Source: Pseudomonadales bacterium
Lineage (GTDB): Bacteria; Pseudomonadota; Gammaproteobacteria; Pseudomonadales; UBA5518
Length of the DNA stretch: 32,978 bases
Direction: 5' to 3'
NCBI GenBank assembly: GCA_018057015.1
Contig: JAGPES010000004.1
Span: 1-32,978 of the forward strand
Shown: positions 32,920-32,978 of the stretch, one piece after another
Layout of the letters: every line of letters begins with the position of its first letter
Position numbering within the stretch: the first letter of the stretch is position 1
The notes under the pieces: generated by a model
What the model saw: the letters and a program-made list of their open reading frames with translations, nothing else
Told to the model about the DNA's origin: nothing
Databases searched by the model: none
Made by a program: the position numbers and the translations under genes

Positions 32920-32978
32920 TCAGCGCTGCGCTGAGTGCTTGCGGCGCTGCTGGTAGCCGATGCCAGCCAGTCCGAGAC
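32920..32978 (-). CDS. C-terminal end of a second PEP-CTERM protein, cut by the window edge
   Basis: The minus-strand frame entering from the right edge reads LGLAGIGYQQRRKHSAQR and then TGA (32922-32920). A small hydrophobic, glycine-rich segment followed by an arginine-rich tail is how PEP-CTERM proteins end. The PEP motif itself would lie outside the window. With a full PEP-CTERM gene 840 bases away on the same strand this is a reasonable call. Confidence 0.55.
   Translation of the reverse strand, partial: LGLAGIGYQQRRKHSAQR

Overview
The window is a GC-rich stretch of a gammaproteobacterial chromosome. The evidence is the gene order clpB-pgeF-rluD facing bamD, a PP0621-pilS-pilR block, minor pilin operons of the fimT-pilVWX-pilY1-pilE type, and PEP-CTERM surface proteins. 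I cannot name the genus from sequence alone.

Positions 1-7400 hold housekeeping genes: clpB (cut by the left edge, with a sigma32-type promoter), pgeF, rluD, bamD and glutamine-dependent nadE. Both ends of nadE are bordered by REP-like hairpins (a GTGG foot and a GTC...GAC-based stem) and 15-bp tandem arrays. Upstream of nadE these expand into a 163-bp tandem array whose 68-bp core can fold as a fully paired cloverleaf.

Positions 7443-10720 hold a small PP0621-like membrane protein and the PilS/PilR two-component system, which controls pilin transcription through sigma54. Between pilR and the pilin genes lies an accessory island (10724-15160) made of toxin-antitoxin (TA) modules in all states of preservation. 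Two look intact (a HigBA-like pair and a Phd/VapC pair). Two antitoxins look intact beside toxins broken by nonsense mutations (MazF, RelE/ParE). Others survive as scars, and a second copy of the pilR 3' end is present.

The island is punctuated by a dispersed repeat of about 225 bp, with three long copies and two fragments, all in the same direction. Its left end is a REP hairpin. Its body can form four or five stem-loops that expose GGA, including the CAGGA(C/T)G type known from the CsrA-sequestering RNA CsrB, and several stems show compensatory changes between copies. One fragment forms the leader of the first pilin gene and supplies its ribosome binding site. This repeat is the strongest candidate for an undescribed system here.

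Positions 15167-30403 hold two complete sets of minor pilin genes. Set 1 is a minus-strand pilV-pilW-pilX-pilY1-pilE operon plus a convergent fimT. Set 2 is a plus-strand fimT-pilV-pilW-pilX-pilY1-pilE operon. They diverge from a 456-bp intergenic region with an AlgR-type site. The PilY1 of set 1 carries two Calx-beta-like domains and lacks the metal-site residues of the von Willebrand A domain, whereas the PilY1 of set 2 keeps them. The right end (30522-32978) holds two DUF6316-like small proteins, a small membrane protein, one PEP-CTERM protein and the tail of another.
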